A stretch of 64,000 nucleotides of DNA from the NCBI RefSeq assembly GCF_900169785.1, contig NZ_FWER01000007.1, positions 62,001 to 126,000 on the forward strand. The letters run 5' to 3'. A program made the position numbers and the translations under genes. Source of the DNA: Rhizobium sullae. Its GTDB lineage: Bacteria; Pseudomonadota; Alphaproteobacteria; Rhizobiales; Rhizobiaceae. Within the stretch, counting starts at the first letter, position 1, and each line of letters starts with the position of its first letter. Below the pieces are notes generated by a model, which did not search any database, was not told the origin of the DNA, and saw nothing but the letters and a program-made list of their open reading frames with translations. Shown in pieces: positions 51,933 to 62,532 of this stretch.

Positions 51933-52262
51933 TTAGTGGGCGAAGCTCATCTTGGGCTTGAGCTGGCCGGACGGCGCCTGATCGAAAATCTGGTAAACCT
52001 GCTGATTGCGAAGCGGAATGCCGCTTTCGTCATTCACCAGGTTCTGCTCGGAGACGTAAGCGACATATTCGTTTTCGTCGTTTTCCGCGAGCAGATGGTA
52101 GAAGGGCTGGTCCTTGTCAGGGCGGACTTCGGGAGGAATAGAGTTCCACCATTCGTCCGTATTCGCGAATTCCGGATCGACATCGAAGATGACGCCTCGA
52201 AACGGAAAAACCTTGTGCCGGACCACTTCACCGATACTGAACTTTGCTACTCTTTCTTTCAT
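51933..52262 (-). CDS. hspQ: Heat shock protein HspQ
   Basis: A 109-residue HspQ (YccV-like, hemimethylated-DNA-binding family). Conserved parts are FSIGEVVRHKVFPFRGVIFD, WWNSIPPEVRPDKDQPFYHL and YVSEQNLVNDESG. In E. coli HspQ acts as a specificity factor for Lon protease and promotes degradation of DnaA. ATG 52262 has AAGGAAG eight bases before it; an in-frame upstream ATG adds seven residues. Separated from glnA (same strand, upstream) by 150 bases containing the glnA terminator. Own terminator downstream. Confidence 0.93.
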   Translation of the reverse strand: MKERVAKFSIGEVVRHKVFPFRGVIFDVDPEFANTDEWWNSIPPEVRPDKDQPFYHLLAENDENEYVAYVSEQNLVNDESGIPLRNQQVYQIFDQAPSGQLKPKMSFAH

Positions 52263-52377
52263 GGTACGACTTCCTTTCATCACCAGATTTGGTGATTGGG
52301 CCCGCTCAAATCAAGATTTTTGCGGGTTTTCGTCACATGAGTGTCATGTCGCCATCAGCCTCAGTGACAAGGAAGGA

Positions 52378-52400
52378 AGGCTCCGGCGGAACCGGAGCCT
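52378..52400 (-). terminator. Probable terminator of glnA (minus strand)
   Basis: AGGCTCCGG (52378-52386) and CCGGAGCCT (52392-52400) form a nine-base stem with a CGGAA loop, 13 bases after the glnA stop; the following minus-strand bases are TTCCTTCC, a broken T tract. Confidence 0.7.
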
Positions 52401-52412
52401 CCCGCTCAGCGA

Positions 52413-53822
52413 TCAAGCCGAATAGTACATATCGTATTCGACCGGATGTGGGGTCATCTCGAAGCGCATCACCTCTGCCATCTTCAGTTCGATGAAGGCG
52501 TCGATCTGATCGTCGTCGAAGACACCGCCAGCTGTCAGGAACTTGCGATCCTTGTCGAGGCTTTCGAGGGCCTCGCGCAGCGAGCCGCAGACCGTCGGGA
52601 TCTTCTTCAGTTCCTTCGGCGGCAGGTCGTACAGATCCTTATCCATGGCCTTGCCCGGATGGATCTTGTTCTTGATGCCGTCGAGGCCCGCCATCAGCAT
52701 GGCCGCGAAAGCCAGGTACGGGTTGGCGGTCGGATCCGGGAAGCGGACCTCGACGCGCTTTGCCTTCGGGTTGGAGCCGAACGGAATGCGGCAAGAGGCC
52801 GAGCGATTGCGGGCCGAATAGGCCAGCAGCACCGGCGCTTCGTAACCTGGAACGAGACGCTTGTAGGAATTGGTCGACGGGTTGGTGAAGGCGTTGATCG
52901 CCTTGGCATGCTTGATGATGCCGCCGATGTAGTAGAGGCAGGTTTCGGAGAGGCCCGCATATTCGTCGCCGGCGAAGGTCGGCTTGCCGCCCTTCCAGAT
53001 CGATTGATGCACATGCATGCCTGAGCCGTTGTCGCCGAAGATCGGCTTCGGCATGAAGGTTGCCGTCTTGCCATAGGCATTGGCGACCTGGTGCACGACG
53101 TACTTGTAGATCTGCATCTTGTCGGCATTGCGCACCAGCGTGTCGAACTTAATGCCGAGTTCGTGCTGGGCCGCGGCCACTTCATGATGATGCTTCTCGA
53201 CGACGACGCCCATTTCTGCAAGCACCGTCAGCATTTCCGAGCGCATGTCCTGCGCGCTGTCGACCGGTGGAACCGGGAAGTAACCGCCCTTGACGCGCGG
53301 ACGGTGACCGAGGTTGCCGGTCTCATAATCGGTGTCGTCATTCGAGGGCAGTTCGCTGCTGTCGAGCTTGAAGCCGGTATTGTAGGGATCGGCCTTGTAC
53401 TTGACGTCGTCGAAGACGAAGAATTCTGCTTCCGGGCCGACGAAGACTGTATCGCCGATGCCGGAGGCCTTGAGATAGGCTTCAGCCTTTTTGGCGGTGC
53501 CGCGCGGGTCACGGTTATAGGCTTCGCCCGAAACAGGGTCCAGGATGTCGCAGATGATAACCATGGTCGACTGCGCGAAGAACGGGTCCATGTGCACCGT
53601 TTCCGGATCCGGCATCAGCACCATGTCGGACTCGTTGATGGCCTTCCAGCCGCCGATCGACGAGCCGTCGAACATCACGCCATCGGCGAACATGTCCTCA
53701 TCGACGCAGACGACGTCCATCGTGACATGCTGCAGCTTGCCCTTGGGGTCGGTAAAGCGCAGATCGACGAACTTGACGTCGTTTTCCTTGATCTGCTTAA
53801 GAATTTCGTTCGCGGTCGCCAT
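52413..53822 (-). CDS. glnA: Glutamine synthetase type I (GSI)
   Basis: A 469-residue GlnA. It has the catalytic signatures [34 protein letters not shown], the ATP-binding [40 protein letters not shown] and the adenylylation loop [15 protein letters not shown] with its target Tyr. It makes glutamine from glutamate and ammonia, and is switched off by adenylylation (GlnE) under PII control. Preceded by glnB with a 59-base gap, the standard rhizobial glnBA operon. Start ATG has GGGAGA before it. Expression from the sigma-54 promoter before glnB is expected under nitrogen limitation. Confidence 0.98.
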   Translation of the reverse strand: MATANEILKQIKENDVKFVDLRFTDPKGKLQHVTMDVVCVDEDMFADGVMFDGSSIGGWKAINESDMVLMPDPETVHMDPFFAQSTMVIICDILDPVSGEAYNRDPRGTAKKAEAYLKASGIGDTVFVGPEAEFFVFDDVKYKADPYNTGFKLDSSELPSNDDTDYETGNLGHRPRVKGGYFPVPPVDSAQDMRSEMLTVLAEMGVVVEKHHHEVAAAQHELGIKFDTLVRNADKMQIYKYVVHQVANAYGKTATFMPKPIFGDNGSGMHVHQSIWKGGKPTFAGDEYAGLSETCLYYIGGIIKHAKAINAFTNPSTNSYKRLVPGYEAPVLLAYSARNRSASCRIPFGSNPKAKRVEVRFPDPTANPYLAFAAMLMAGLDGIKNKIHPGKAMDKDLYDLPPKELKKIPTVCGSLREALESLDKDRKFLTAGGVFDDDQIDAFIELKMAEVMRFEMTPHPVEYDMYYSA

Positions 53823-53881
53823 GAAATCTCCCTTTCATTTGCAATGACGATGGATGAATTCGCCGCATTGGGCGAGCCGCC

Positions 53882-54409
<528 letters not shown>

Positions 54410-54474
54410 TCAAAAATGGTGCAAAAGCAGGAAAAATGCCGCGCCGATCGTATTGGACATGTTGTTACTTGATC

Positions 54475-54508
54475 GCTCAAAAATTAGGCAAATGACCTAA
54501 TTTTGAGC
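54475..54508. repeat. Long inverted repeat between glnB and nnr
   Basis: GCTCAAAAATTAGG (54475-54488) is the inverse of CCTAATTTTGAGC (54496-54508) with one extra A and a seven-base spacer CAAATGA. It sits 57 bases upstream of the nnr start and has no T run, so it looks like a protein-binding dyad rather than a terminator. Confidence 0.6.
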
Positions 54509-54565
54509 TGCAAGAGAAATCATGAAACAGGTTGTTTTTTAGGCGCTTTTTGAATTGAATGGCGC

Positions 54566-56041
54566 ATGGCAGAAAAACTGGGTGACCTACTCCTGACACC
54601 TGCAGAAATGGCGGCCGTCGATGCCGCCGCGTCCGATTCGGGCATCGCCTCTTTCGGGCTGATGTGGAGCGCGGGTGCGGCCGTCGCCGGCGCCGCACTT
54701 CGGCTGTATCCCGGCGCACTGCGCTTTGCCGTTCTCTGCGGCCCGGGGAACAACGGCGGCGACGGCTACGTTGCGGCCCGCCTTCTTGCGGAAAGCGGCG
54801 CCGAGGTTGCCGTCTTCCATCTCGGCGACCTTGCCAAGCTTCGTGGCGATGCCGCGCGGGCAAAGGCCGAATGCGCGCTCGTCTCGCAGCCGGTCGATGT
54901 CTACATCCCGACGCCGGGAGACGTCGTCATCGACGCGATCTTCGGGGCGGGGCTCGGACGGGATGTGCCTTCGCAGGTGCGTTCGGTCATCGAACAGGTG
55001 ACGGGTGCTATGGTTCCCGTCATTGCCGTCGACCTGCCATCCGGCCTCGATGGCCGCAGCGGCGAGGTGCTGGGGACGGCGTTCAGGGCTGCCCATACGG
55101 TCACGTTCATGACGCGCAAACCCGGCCACCTGCTGATGCCGGGCCGGGAGCTTTGCGGCAGCGTCGAGGTTGCCGACATCGGCATTCCCGCACGCATCGT
55201 CAAGGCGCGTTCGTCCGGCAGGATTGCCGAAAATACCCCGATCCAATGGGCGCACCTGCTGCCTTCGGCGAAACTGGGGACGCACAAATACAAACGCGGG
55301 CACCTCGTCGTTTTCTCGGGCGAAACCGGAAAGACAGGTGCGGCGCGGATGTCCGCCGCGGCCGGGCTGAAAGCCGGGGCTGGTCTCGTAACCATCGCCG
55401 CGCCCAGAGATGCGATGGCTGAAAACAGCGCCCATTTGACAGCCGTCATGCTGTGCGCCGTCGATGACGCGACGGCTTTGCGCGACTGGCTGGCCGACGA
55501 GCGCCTGCAGACTTTCGTCCTCGGACCGGGCTTTGGGACCGGCGTAAAAACAAGAGACTTCGCCGCAGCACTCAGTGGTCGCCATCTCGTGCTCGACGCC
55601 GACGGCATCACGTCGTTCAAAGACGATCCGCGGGAGCTTTTCGATCTCTTCGCGGAGGGCGAGCCGCATCTCGTGCTCACGCCGCACGAAGGCGAATTCG
55701 CACGCCTGTTTCCAGATATCGCGGCGGACAAGACACTCAGCAAGGTCGACAGAGCGCAGGTGGCCGCCAAACGCGCCAACGCGGCGATCGTCTACAAGGG
55801 CGCCGATACCGTTATCGCATCGCCGGACGGCCGGGCGCTGATCAATACGAACGCGCCGGTCTGGCTTGCGACCGCCGGCTCAGGCGACATCCTTGCCGGC
55901 ATCATCGGCGCGTATCTGGCGCAGGGTCTGCCGGCATTCGAGGCTGCCGCTGCCGGCGTCTACCTCCATGGCGAAGCCGGGCAGCGCGCCGGCCAGGGCC
56001 TGACGGCCGAAGACCTCGTCGCCCATGTGCTGCCGTTCTAG
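54566..56041 (+). CDS. nnr: Bifunctional NAD(P)HX epimerase/dehydratase
   Basis: A 491-residue protein with the two YjeF domains. The N-terminal epimerase (about 1-215) has AVLCGPGNNGGDGYVAARLL and IDAIFGAGLGRDV; the C-terminal ADP-dependent dehydratase (ribokinase-like) has SAKLGTHKYKRGHLVVFSGE, LTPHEGEFARLFPDI and VWLATAGSGDILAGIIGAYL. Together they repair hydrated NADH and NADPH. Start ATG 54566; the site ahead is weak. Divergent from glnB across 345 bases containing the sigma-54 promoter and an inverted repeat. In many alphaproteobacteria nnr follows glnB/glnA in this divergent layout. Confidence 0.95.
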   Translation: MAEKLGDLLLTPAEMAAVDAAASDSGIASFGLMWSAGAAVAGAALRLYPGALRFAVLCGPGNNGGDGYVAARLLAESGAEVAVFHLGDLAKLRGDAARAKAECALVSQPVDVYIPTPGDVVIDAIFGAGLGRDVPSQVRSVIEQVTGAMVPVIAVDLPSGLDGRSGEVLGTAFRAAHTVTFMTRKPGHLLMPGRELCGSVEVADIGIPARIVKARSSGRIAENTPIQWAHLLPSAKLGTHKYKRGHLVVFSGETGKTGAARMSAAAGLKAGAGLVTIAAPRDAMAENSAHLTAVMLCAVDDATALRDWLADERLQTFVLGPGFGTGVKTRDFAAALSGRHLVLDADGITSFKDDPRELFDLFAEGEPHLVLTPHEGEFARLFPDIAADKTLSKVDRAQVAAKRANAAIVYKGADTVIASPDGRALINTNAPVWLATAGSGDILAGIIGAYLAQGLPAFEAAAAGVYLHGEAGQRAGQGLTAEDLVAHVLPF

Positions 56042-56049
56042 GCCGACTG

Positions 56050-56856
56050 CTATTTTCCGACCTCTTCCTGAAGCGCGATCGCGCCGAAAGGCGCATTGAC
56101 CTTGCCTTCGTGGATCATGAAGGCAAAAACGTCGCGCGGCTCGCTCTTGACCTTCCGCTCCTTGTCGATCAGCGGCAAATCATCCGGTACCTTGCCTTCG
56201 GCCCATGTCTCGAGGCGCTTCGCCCAGGCCTTCAGGTCCTTGGAGGCGTAGCAGGTCTTGATGTCGTCCGAACCCTTCTGCAGCCGGACATAGACGAAAT
56301 CCGCCGTCACATCGGCGATCATCGGATAATCGAAATGTTCAGCGCAGACTGGCGCCACGCCGTATTTCGCCAGCAGCGCGATGAATTCGGGCGCCTTGAA
56401 GGAATCGTGGCGCACCTCGACGACATGCCGCAATGGCAGGCCGTCCTGGTTGTCCGGCAAGAGCTTTAGGAAGGCCTCGAAATCCTCGTCATCAAACTTC
56501 TTGGTCGGAGCGAACTGCCAGAGGATTGGTCCGAGCTTGCCGCCGAGCTCGGTTAGCCCCTGCGTCAGGAAGCGCTCCATGGATTCTCCCGCCTCGGCAA
56601 GCACGCGCCTGTTGGTCACGAAGCGGCTGGCCTTCAGCGAGAAGATGAAGCCATCCGGCACGTCGGCAGCCCATTTCGCAAAGGTCTCCGGCTTCTGCGA
56701 GCTGTAATAGGTGCCATTGATTTCGATGACCTTCAACTGCCGGCTGGCGTAGTGCAGCTCGTCCTTCTGCTTGAGGTCGCCCGGATAGAAGTGATTCCGC
56801 CAGGGCTCGAAAGTCCAGCCGCCGACACCGACGCGGATGCTGCCGGATTTGTTCAT
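56050..56856 (-). CDS. DUF72 (YecE-like) protein
   Basis: A 268-residue TIM-barrel-like protein of family DUF72. The N-terminus IRVGVGGWTFEPWRNHFYPG and VIEINGTYYSSQKPETFAKW and the central FIFSLKASRFVTNRR are typical; VEVRHDSFKAPEFIALLAK and YVRLQKG follow. Structures in the family resemble xylose isomerase-like barrels, but no reaction is established. ATG 56856 has GGGAGGAAC directly before it. It converges with nnr nine bases away and lies 23 bases downstream of the acetyltransferase gene on the same strand. Confidence 0.9.
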   Translation of the reverse strand: MNKSGSIRVGVGGWTFEPWRNHFYPGDLKQKDELHYASRQLKVIEINGTYYSSQKPETFAKWAADVPDGFIFSLKASRFVTNRRVLAEAGESMERFLTQGLTELGGKLGPILWQFAPTKKFDDEDFEAFLKLLPDNQDGLPLRHVVEVRHDSFKAPEFIALLAKYGVAPVCAEHFDYPMIADVTADFVYVRLQKGSDDIKTCYASKDLKAWAKRLETWAEGKVPDDLPLIDKERKVKSEPRDVFAFMIHEGKVNAPFGAIALQEEVGK

Positions 56857-56879
56857 GTGTTCCTCCCGTTGTTCCGCCT

Positions 56880-57326
56880 TCACGCCATTGCTTTTGTCAT
56901 GTCGACGATGGTCGATCCTGGCCTGTAAGGACTCGGCCGGCGCCCCTGAAATCCAAAGCCCTTATAAATTGCGATATTCCGCATCGTGCGGGCGTTGGTG
57001 TGGAGCCGCAACTCAGGCAGTTGCCATTCCTGTGCTTTAGCCTCCACCCAGCGAAGGATGGTGCCGCCGTGCCTGCGGCCCTGATGAGCAGGCGACACGG
57101 CGATGCTAATGAGCATTGCGTGATTCTTATGACGCTCCAGCACCGCCAAACCGGCGCAAACGCCGTTGATCTCAAACAACCAGATCTCACCCCTCGCGAT
57201 CCGTGGAGCATCATCGTCGGTCACTGGTATGGGCTCTGCTCCCAGCAAAGCAAGGTAACGTGCATAGGCTTCGCCTGTTAGCGACTTCACTATCTCGATA
57301 TCCGCAGTGGAGCCCAGGCGCAGCAT
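56880..57326 (-). CDS. GNAT-family N-acetyltransferase
   Basis: A 148-residue GNAT protein. The acetyl-CoA binding motif A is ISIAVSPAHQGRRHGGTILR (about residues 73-92), with the later motif B region LRLHTNARTMRNIAIYKGFG giving the N-x-x-Y-GF pattern. The substrate cannot be told. It starts two bases after the uvrA stop on the same strand, with a weak ribosome binding site, so it is probably read through from uvrA and may depend on translational coupling. It ends 23 bases before the DUF72 gene. Confidence 0.88.
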   Translation of the reverse strand: MLRLGSTADIEIVKSLTGEAYARYLALLGAEPIPVTDDDAPRIARGEIWLFEINGVCAGLAVLERHKNHAMLISIAVSPAHQGRRHGGTILRWVEAKAQEWQLPELRLHTNARTMRNIAIYKGFGFQGRRPSPYRPGSTIVDMTKAMA

Positions 57327-57328
57327 GG

Positions 57329-60253
57329 CTATTCCGCTGCCGCGAATGTCTTTTTCACCGGCCGGCGCTCCAGCAGTTCCTTAAGGAAATGGCCGGTATA
57401 GGAGCGCGGCTCCTTGACGATCGCTTCGGGCGTGCCGGCCGCGACGATCTCGCCACCGCCGTCGCCGCCTTCAGGGCCGAAATCGAGCACCCAGTCGGCC
57501 GTTTTGATGACTTCGAGATTGTGCTCGATCACCACGACGGAATTACCCTGGTTGACCAACTCGTGCAACATTTCAAGCAGCTTGGCGACGTCGTGGAAGT
57601 GCAAGCCGGTGGTCGGTTCGTCGAGGATGTAGAGCGTGCGGCCTGTCGAGCGCTTGGAAAGTTCCTTGGCGAGTTTGACGCGCTGGGCTTCGCCGCCTGA
57701 AAGCGTATTTGCCTGCTGGCCGACCTTGATGTAACCGAGGCCGACATCGAACAGCGACTGCAGCTTGTCGCGTACCGCCGGTACGGCGCTGAAGAACTCC
57801 ACGCCTTCCTCGACCGTCATGTCGAGCACGTCCGAAATCGACTTGCCCTTGAAGGTCACGTCCAGCGTTTCGCGATTGTAGCGCTTGCCGTGGCAGACAT
57901 CGCAGGTGACGTAGACATCCGGCAGGAAGTGCATCTCGATCTTGATGACCCCGTCGCCCTGGCAGGCTTCGCAGCGCCCGCCCTTGACGTTGAAGGAGAA
58001 TCGTCCCGGCTGATAGCCGCGCGCCTTCGCCTCCGGCAGACCGGCGAACCAGTCGCGGATCGGCGTAAACGCACCGGTATAGGTTGCCGGGTTTGAACGC
58101 GGCGTGCGGCCGATTGGCGATTGGTCGATATCGATGACTTTGTCGATGTGCTCGAAGCCGTCGATGCGGTCATGATCGGCCGGAATTTCGCGGGCGCCCA
58201 TCACGCGGCGTGCGGCCGATTTGTAGAGCGTCTCCACCAGGAATGTGGATTTGCCGCCACCCGAAACGCCCGTCACGGCGGTGAAGACACCGAGTGGGAT
58301 GGAGGCCGTAATGTTCTTCAGATTATTGCCACGCGCGCCGACCACCTTGATCTCGCGGCCTTTCTTCGGCTTGCGCCGTTCGTCGGGAACCGGCACGCCG
58401 AGTTCGCCGGAGAGGTACTTGCCGGTCAGCGACCTCGGGTTCGCCATGATGTCCTGCGGCGTTCCGTGGGCCACGATGTGGCCGCCATGCACGCCGGCCG
58501 CCGGGCCGATGTCGACCACGTCGTCTGCCGTCAGGATCGCATCCTCGTCATGCTCGACGACGATCACCGTATTGCCGATATCGCGCAGGTGCTTCAGCGT
58601 GTCGAGCAACCGCGCATTGTCGCGCTGGTGCAGGCCGATCGACGGCTCGTCGAGAACGTAGAGCACGCCCGTCAGGCCTGATCCGATCTGGGAGGCAAGG
58701 CGGATGCGCTGGCTTTCGCCGCCCGACAGAGTGCCGGAATTCCGCGACAGGCTGAGATATTCAAGACCGACATCGTTCAGGAAGCGCAGGCGGTCGCGGA
58801 TTTCCTTCAGGATGCGCACCGCGATCTCATTCTGCTTGGCCGAGAAAGTCGCTGGAAGTGCCTCGAACCAGTCGCGCGCCACGCGGATCGACATGTCGGT
58901 CACCTGGCCGATATGCAGCTTGTTGATTTTCACTGCCAGCGTTTCCGGCTTCAGGCGGAAACCGTTGCAGGCCGGGCAGGGGGCTGCGGACATGAAGCGC
59001 TCGATCTCTTCGCGCGCCCAAGCGGAATCGGTTTCCTTCCAGCGGCGTTCGAGATTGGTGATGATGCCTTCGAAGCTCTTATGCGTCGTATAGGAGCGTG
59101 CGCCGTCGGCATAGTGAAACTCGATCTTCTCGTCCGTGCCGTTCAGGATGACGTCCTGTGCCTTTTCCGAGAGATCGCTCCAGCGGTTGCCGAGCTTGAA
59201 ACCGTAATGCTTGCCGAGCGCTTCCAGCGTCTGGTTGTAGTAGGGCGAACTCGACTTCGCCCAAGGCGCGATGGCGCCGTCGCGCAGTGTCCGCTCCGGT
59301 TCGGGGATAATCAGCGCCCGGTCGATTTTCTGCTGGGCGCCAAGCCCGTCGCAGGTCGGGCAGGCGCCGGCCGGATTGTTGAACGAGAAGAGCCGCGGCT
59401 CGATCTCCGGAATGGTGAAGCCGGAAACGGGGCAGGCGAATTTCTCCGAGAACAGCATGCGCTCATGCGTGTCGTTGAGCGATTTGTTGGCGGAGCCGCC
59501 CGCAGACGTTTCCCCCGGCGGCAGCGGCTTGTCGGCAAACTCGGCGATCGCAAGCCCATCTGCGAGCTTCAGCGAGGTCTCGAAGCTGTCGGCAAGCCGG
59601 GACGCCATGTCGGGGCGCACGACGATGCGGTCCACGACAACATCGATGTCGTGCTTGTATTTCTTGTCGAGCGCCGGAGCATCGGCGATCTCGTAGAACT
59701 GGCCGTCCACCTTGACGCGCTGGAAGCCCTTTTTCATGAGGTCCGCCAGGTCCTTCTTGTATTCGCCCTTACGGCCGCGCACGATCGGCGCCAGAATATA
59801 AAGACGCGTGCCTTCCTCGAATTCGAGCACGCGGTCGACCATCTGACTGACAGTCTGGCTCTCGATCGGCAGGCCCGTCGCCGGCGAGTAAGGAACACCG
59901 ACACGCGCAAAGAGCAGGCGCATGTAGTCGTAGATCTCTGTGACCGTGCCGACTGTCGAGCGCGGATTGCGCGAAGTCGTCTTCTGTTCGATGGATATGG
60001 CCGGCGACAGGCCGTCGATCTGGTCCACGTCCGGCTTCTGCATCATCTCGAGGAACTGGCGGGCATAGGCCGAAAGGCTTTCGACATAGCGGCGCTGGCC
60101 CTCCGCATAGATTGTGTCGAACGCAAGCGACGACTTGCCGGACCCGGAAAGGCCGGTCATGACGATGAGTTTGTTGCGCGGCAGGTCGAGGTCGATGCCC
60201 TTGAGGTTGTGCTCGCGCGCGCCGCGGATGGAAATCGTCTTAAGTTCACTCAT
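57329..60253 (-). CDS. uvrA: Excinuclease ABC subunit A
   Basis: A 974-residue UvrA with two ABC ATPase halves. Walker A 1 is [19 protein letters not shown] (about 34-52) and Walker A 2 [18 protein letters not shown] (about 665). Signature sequences are [19 protein letters not shown] and [20 protein letters not shown]. Zinc modules are [18 protein letters not shown] in the first half and CEACQGDG plus [10 protein letters not shown] in the second. It scans DNA for bulky lesions with UvrB. Divergent from ssb across 251 bases with a LexA box, so SOS induction is expected. The stop is two bases before the acetyltransferase gene. Confidence 0.98.
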   Translation of the reverse strand: MSELKTISIRGAREHNLKGIDLDLPRNKLIVMTGLSGSGKSSLAFDTIYAEGQRRYVESLSAYARQFLEMMQKPDVDQIDGLSPAISIEQKTTSRNPRSTVGTVTEIYDYMRLLFARVGVPYSPATGLPIESQTVSQMVDRVLEFEEGTRLYILAPIVRGRKGEYKKDLADLMKKGFQRVKVDGQFYEIADAPALDKKYKHDIDVVVDRIVVRPDMASRLADSFETSLKLADGLAIAEFADKPLPPGETSAGGSANKSLNDTHERMLFSEKFACPVSGFTIPEIEPRLFSFNNPAGACPTCDGLGAQQKIDRALIIPEPERTLRDGAIAPWAKSSSPYYNQTLEALGKHYGFKLGNRWSDLSEKAQDVILNGTDEKIEFHYADGARSYTTHKSFEGIITNLERRWKETDSAWAREEIERFMSAAPCPACNGFRLKPETLAVKINKLHIGQVTDMSIRVARDWFEALPATFSAKQNEIAVRILKEIRDRLRFLNDVGLEYLSLSRNSGTLSGGESQRIRLASQIGSGLTGVLYVLDEPSIGLHQRDNARLLDTLKHLRDIGNTVIVVEHDEDAILTADDVVDIGPAAGVHGGHIVAHGTPQDIMANPRSLTGKYLSGELGVPVPDERRKPKKGREIKVVGARGNNLKNITASIPLGVFTAVTGVSGGGKSTFLVETLYKSAARRVMGAREIPADHDRIDGFEHIDKVIDIDQSPIGRTPRSNPATYTGAFTPIRDWFAGLPEAKARGYQPGRFSFNVKGGRCEACQGDGVIKIEMHFLPDVYVTCDVCHGKRYNRETLDVTFKGKSISDVLDMTVEEGVEFFSAVPAVRDKLQSLFDVGLGYIKVGQQANTLSGGEAQRVKLAKELSKRSTGRTLYILDEPTTGLHFHDVAKLLEMLHELVNQGNSVVVIEHNLEVIKTADWVLDFGPEGGDGGGEIVAAGTPEAIVKEPRSYTGHFLKELLERRPVKKTFAAAE

Positions 60254-60376
60254 CGTAATTGTGCTTCTGTGCTGGAGTAAGCCCCTTATTTAGTGATGCC
60301 GCTGGGCGAGTCGAGGCTGAATATCCATCTGTTGCGAGGTTTTCGATTCTGTTGACAGGATCATAACCATAAACTA

Positions 60377-60391
60377 GAACAAATAAAGAAC
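60377..60391 (-). promoter_or_regulatory. LexA (SOS) box between uvrA and ssb
   Basis: On the minus strand the sequence is GTTC-TTTATTT-GTTC, an exact match to the alphaproteobacterial LexA direct repeat GTTC-N7-GTTC. It lies 124 bases upstream of uvrA and 114 bases upstream of ssb, so it could control both. Confidence 0.85.
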
Positions 60392-60504
60392 AAAATTCCC
60401 TTGTGGATGAACCGGCGATGGACACGCATGGCCGGGGTTCTATAGTTTAAGGTACACTGATTGTTTCAAGCGCCGCCGGGCAGGGCGGCAGTAAGGTGAG
60501 AAGT

Positions 60505-61020
60505 ATGGCTGGCAGCGTGAACAAGGTAATTCTGATCGGAAACGTGGGCGCAGACCCCGAAATCCGCAGGACACAGGATGGCCGCCCGATCGCCAATCTT
60601 CGCATCGCGACCTCCGAGACGTGGCGGGACCGCAATTCCGGCGAGCGCCGCGAAAAGACCGAATGGCACACCGTCGTCGTCTTCAACGAAGGTCTCTGCA
60701 AGGTTGTCGAGCAATATGTGAAGAAGGGCGCCAAGCTCTACATCGAAGGCCAGCTCCAGACCCGCAAATGGCAGGACCAGCAGGGCCAGGACCGTTACTC
60801 AACGGAAGTCGTGCTGCAGGGCTTCAATTCGACGCTGACCATGCTCGACGGCCGCGGCGAAGGCGGCGCGAGTTCCAGCGGCGGACGCGGCAGCAGCAGC
60901 GATTTCGGTGGCGGCAGCAATTCCGGAGACGACTACGGCGCCCCGTCGCAGCCGTCCGGCCGCAGCAGCGGTGGCGGCGGGAATTTCTCACGCGATCTCG
61001 ATGACGATATCCCGTTCTGA
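60505..61020 (+). CDS. ssb: Single-stranded DNA-binding protein
   Basis: A 171-residue SSB. The OB fold spans about residues 1-115 ([55 protein letters not shown]), followed by a flexible Gly/Ser-rich linker and the acidic tip DDDIPF that binds partner proteins such as PriA and RecQ. ATG 60505 has AAGGTGAG before it; an in-frame ATG three codons earlier is not used in the family. Divergent from uvrA with a shared LexA box; a strong bidirectional terminator follows. Confidence 0.98.
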   Translation: MAGSVNKVILIGNVGADPEIRRTQDGRPIANLRIATSETWRDRNSGERREKTEWHTVVVFNEGLCKVVEQYVKKGAKLYIEGQLQTRKWQDQQGQDRYSTEVVLQGFNSTLTMLDGRGEGGASSSGGRGSSSDFGGGSNSGDDYGAPSQPSGRSSGGGGNFSRDLDDDIPF

Positions 61021-61038
61021 GACGAGCGAAATCACCGT

Positions 61039-61066
61039 AAAAACCGCTGCCTGGCAGCGGTTTTTT
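61039..61066. terminator. Bidirectional terminator between ssb and chrA
   Basis: AAAAACCGCTGC (61039-61050) pairs with GCAGCGGTTTTT around CTG (61051-61053), ending in six T (61061-61066). The five A on the left give a T run on the minus strand, so it can serve both ssb and chrA. Confidence 0.9.
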
Positions 61067-61115
61067 ATTGGCGTTTCCTCGGCAGAGGCATTCGGCGCGA
61101 ACAAAATTCCGGTGC

Positions 61116-62531
61116 TCACGGCGTCGTGGTGCCCGAGCCTGCCAGAATGGTCCACATGACGCCGATTGCGGCGCAAATGGCCAGTGTCGAGATCACCGAA
61201 AGCTTCAGGCGAAAGATAGCCAAGGCGGCAAACGCCGTCAGCGCGAGCGATGGCCAGAGGACCGAGGCTGGAACCGGGACATCGATTGAAACCGGTCCCC
61301 ATAAGGCAGGACGCACCTCGGCAAAGAGCACGTGGATCCCGAACCAGATCGCAAGATTGAGGATCACACCGACGACGGCTGCCGTGATGGCCGACATCGC
61401 TCCGGTCAGCTCGGCATTGCCGCGCAGCTTCTCGATGAACGGTGCTCCGAGAAAAATCCACAGGAAGCTCGGAATGAAGGTCACCCATGTCGTCAGGACA
61501 GCGGCGAGCGTGGCGGCGAGCATCGGATCGAGCGGCCCGGGGTTCCTGTAGGCGGCCATGAAGCCGACGAACTGGACGACGATGATCAACGGACCTGGTG
61601 TAGTCTCGGCCATGCCGAGGCCATCCAGCATCTCGCCCGGTTTTAGCCATCCGAAATGCTGAACCGCTTCCTGCGCGACATAGGCAAGCACCGCGTACGC
61701 GCCGCCGAATGTCACGACAGCCATCTGGCTGAAGAACAGACCGACCTGCGAAAAGATATTGCCGGATCCCGTTGTCGCTAAAAGCAGCGCGACAGGCAGA
61801 AGCCAGGCGATCGCAAGGGCGCCGGATACCCGCAGCGACCATGCAAGGTTTGGCCGTGCGTGGGGCGGCGTCTCCTCCCCAAGCAGGGAATCCCTGTCTT
61901 CGAGGATCACGGCCGAACCGCCTCTGTGTCCACCGCCAACCTTGAACAACGGCGAGCCCGCGCGGCCGCCGAAGAAGCCCAGAATGCCGGCCGCGATGAT
62001 GATCAGCGGGAACGGGACGTGGAGAAAGAAGATCGCAACAAAGGCGGCGGCGGCAATGCCGATCATCACATTGTTTTTGAGCGCCCTGCTTCCGATCCGG
62101 AACACAGCCTGCAGCACGACCGCCAGCACCGCGGCCTTCAGACCGAAAAACAAGCCGGCGATATAGCTCACGTTTCCATAGGCGGCATAGATGTAGCTCA
62201 GCCCGAGGATGGCGATGAAGCCCGGGAGCACGAACAGCGCTCCGGCGATCAGGCCGCCGATCGTCCTGTTGAGCAGCCAGCCGATGTAGATCGCTAACTG
62301 ATGGGCTTCCGGCCCGGGAAGCAGCATGCAGTAGTTGAGCGCATGCAGGAAGCGATGTTCGCCGATCCACCGCTTCTCATCGACGACGACGCGATGCATG
62401 AGGGCAATTTGTCCCGCCGGTCCGCCGAAGCTGAGCGCCGCAACCCTTGCCCACACCTTCACGGCCTCGCCGAGAGGCACGATATCCCGGCCCGCCGGGG
62501 CGTCTCGTTCCGTATCCACCATGTCAGCCAT
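61116..62531 (-). CDS. chrA: Chromate transporter ChrA (two-domain)
   Basis: A 471-residue membrane protein of the CHR family, made of two homologous halves. Half 1 has ARVAALSFGGPAGQIALMHR and CMLLPGPEAHQLAIYIGWLL; half 2 has QMAVVTFGGAYAVLAYVAQE and LGMAETTPGPLIIVVQFVGF. These FGGP/LPGPEA and TFGG/ETTPGP pairs define long-chain ChrA, which exports chromate. ATG 62531 starts one base after the chrB stop, so the two genes are translationally coupled; ATG 62522 is an alternative. Its terminator is shared with ssb. Confidence 0.95.
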   Translation of the reverse strand: MADMVDTERDAPAGRDIVPLGEAVKVWARVAALSFGGPAGQIALMHRVVVDEKRWIGEHRFLHALNYCMLLPGPEAHQLAIYIGWLLNRTIGGLIAGALFVLPGFIAILGLSYIYAAYGNVSYIAGLFFGLKAAVLAVVLQAVFRIGSRALKNNVMIGIAAAAFVAIFFLHVPFPLIIIAAGILGFFGGRAGSPLFKVGGGHRGGSAVILEDRDSLLGEETPPHARPNLAWSLRVSGALAIAWLLPVALLLATTGSGNIFSQVGLFFSQMAVVTFGGAYAVLAYVAQEAVQHFGWLKPGEMLDGLGMAETTPGPLIIVVQFVGFMAAYRNPGPLDPMLAATLAAVLTTWVTFIPSFLWIFLGAPFIEKLRGNAELTGAMSAITAAVVGVILNLAIWFGIHVLFAEVRPALWGPVSIDVPVPASVLWPSLALTAFAALAIFRLKLSVISTLAICAAIGVMWTILAGSGTTTP

Positions 62532-62532
62532 C

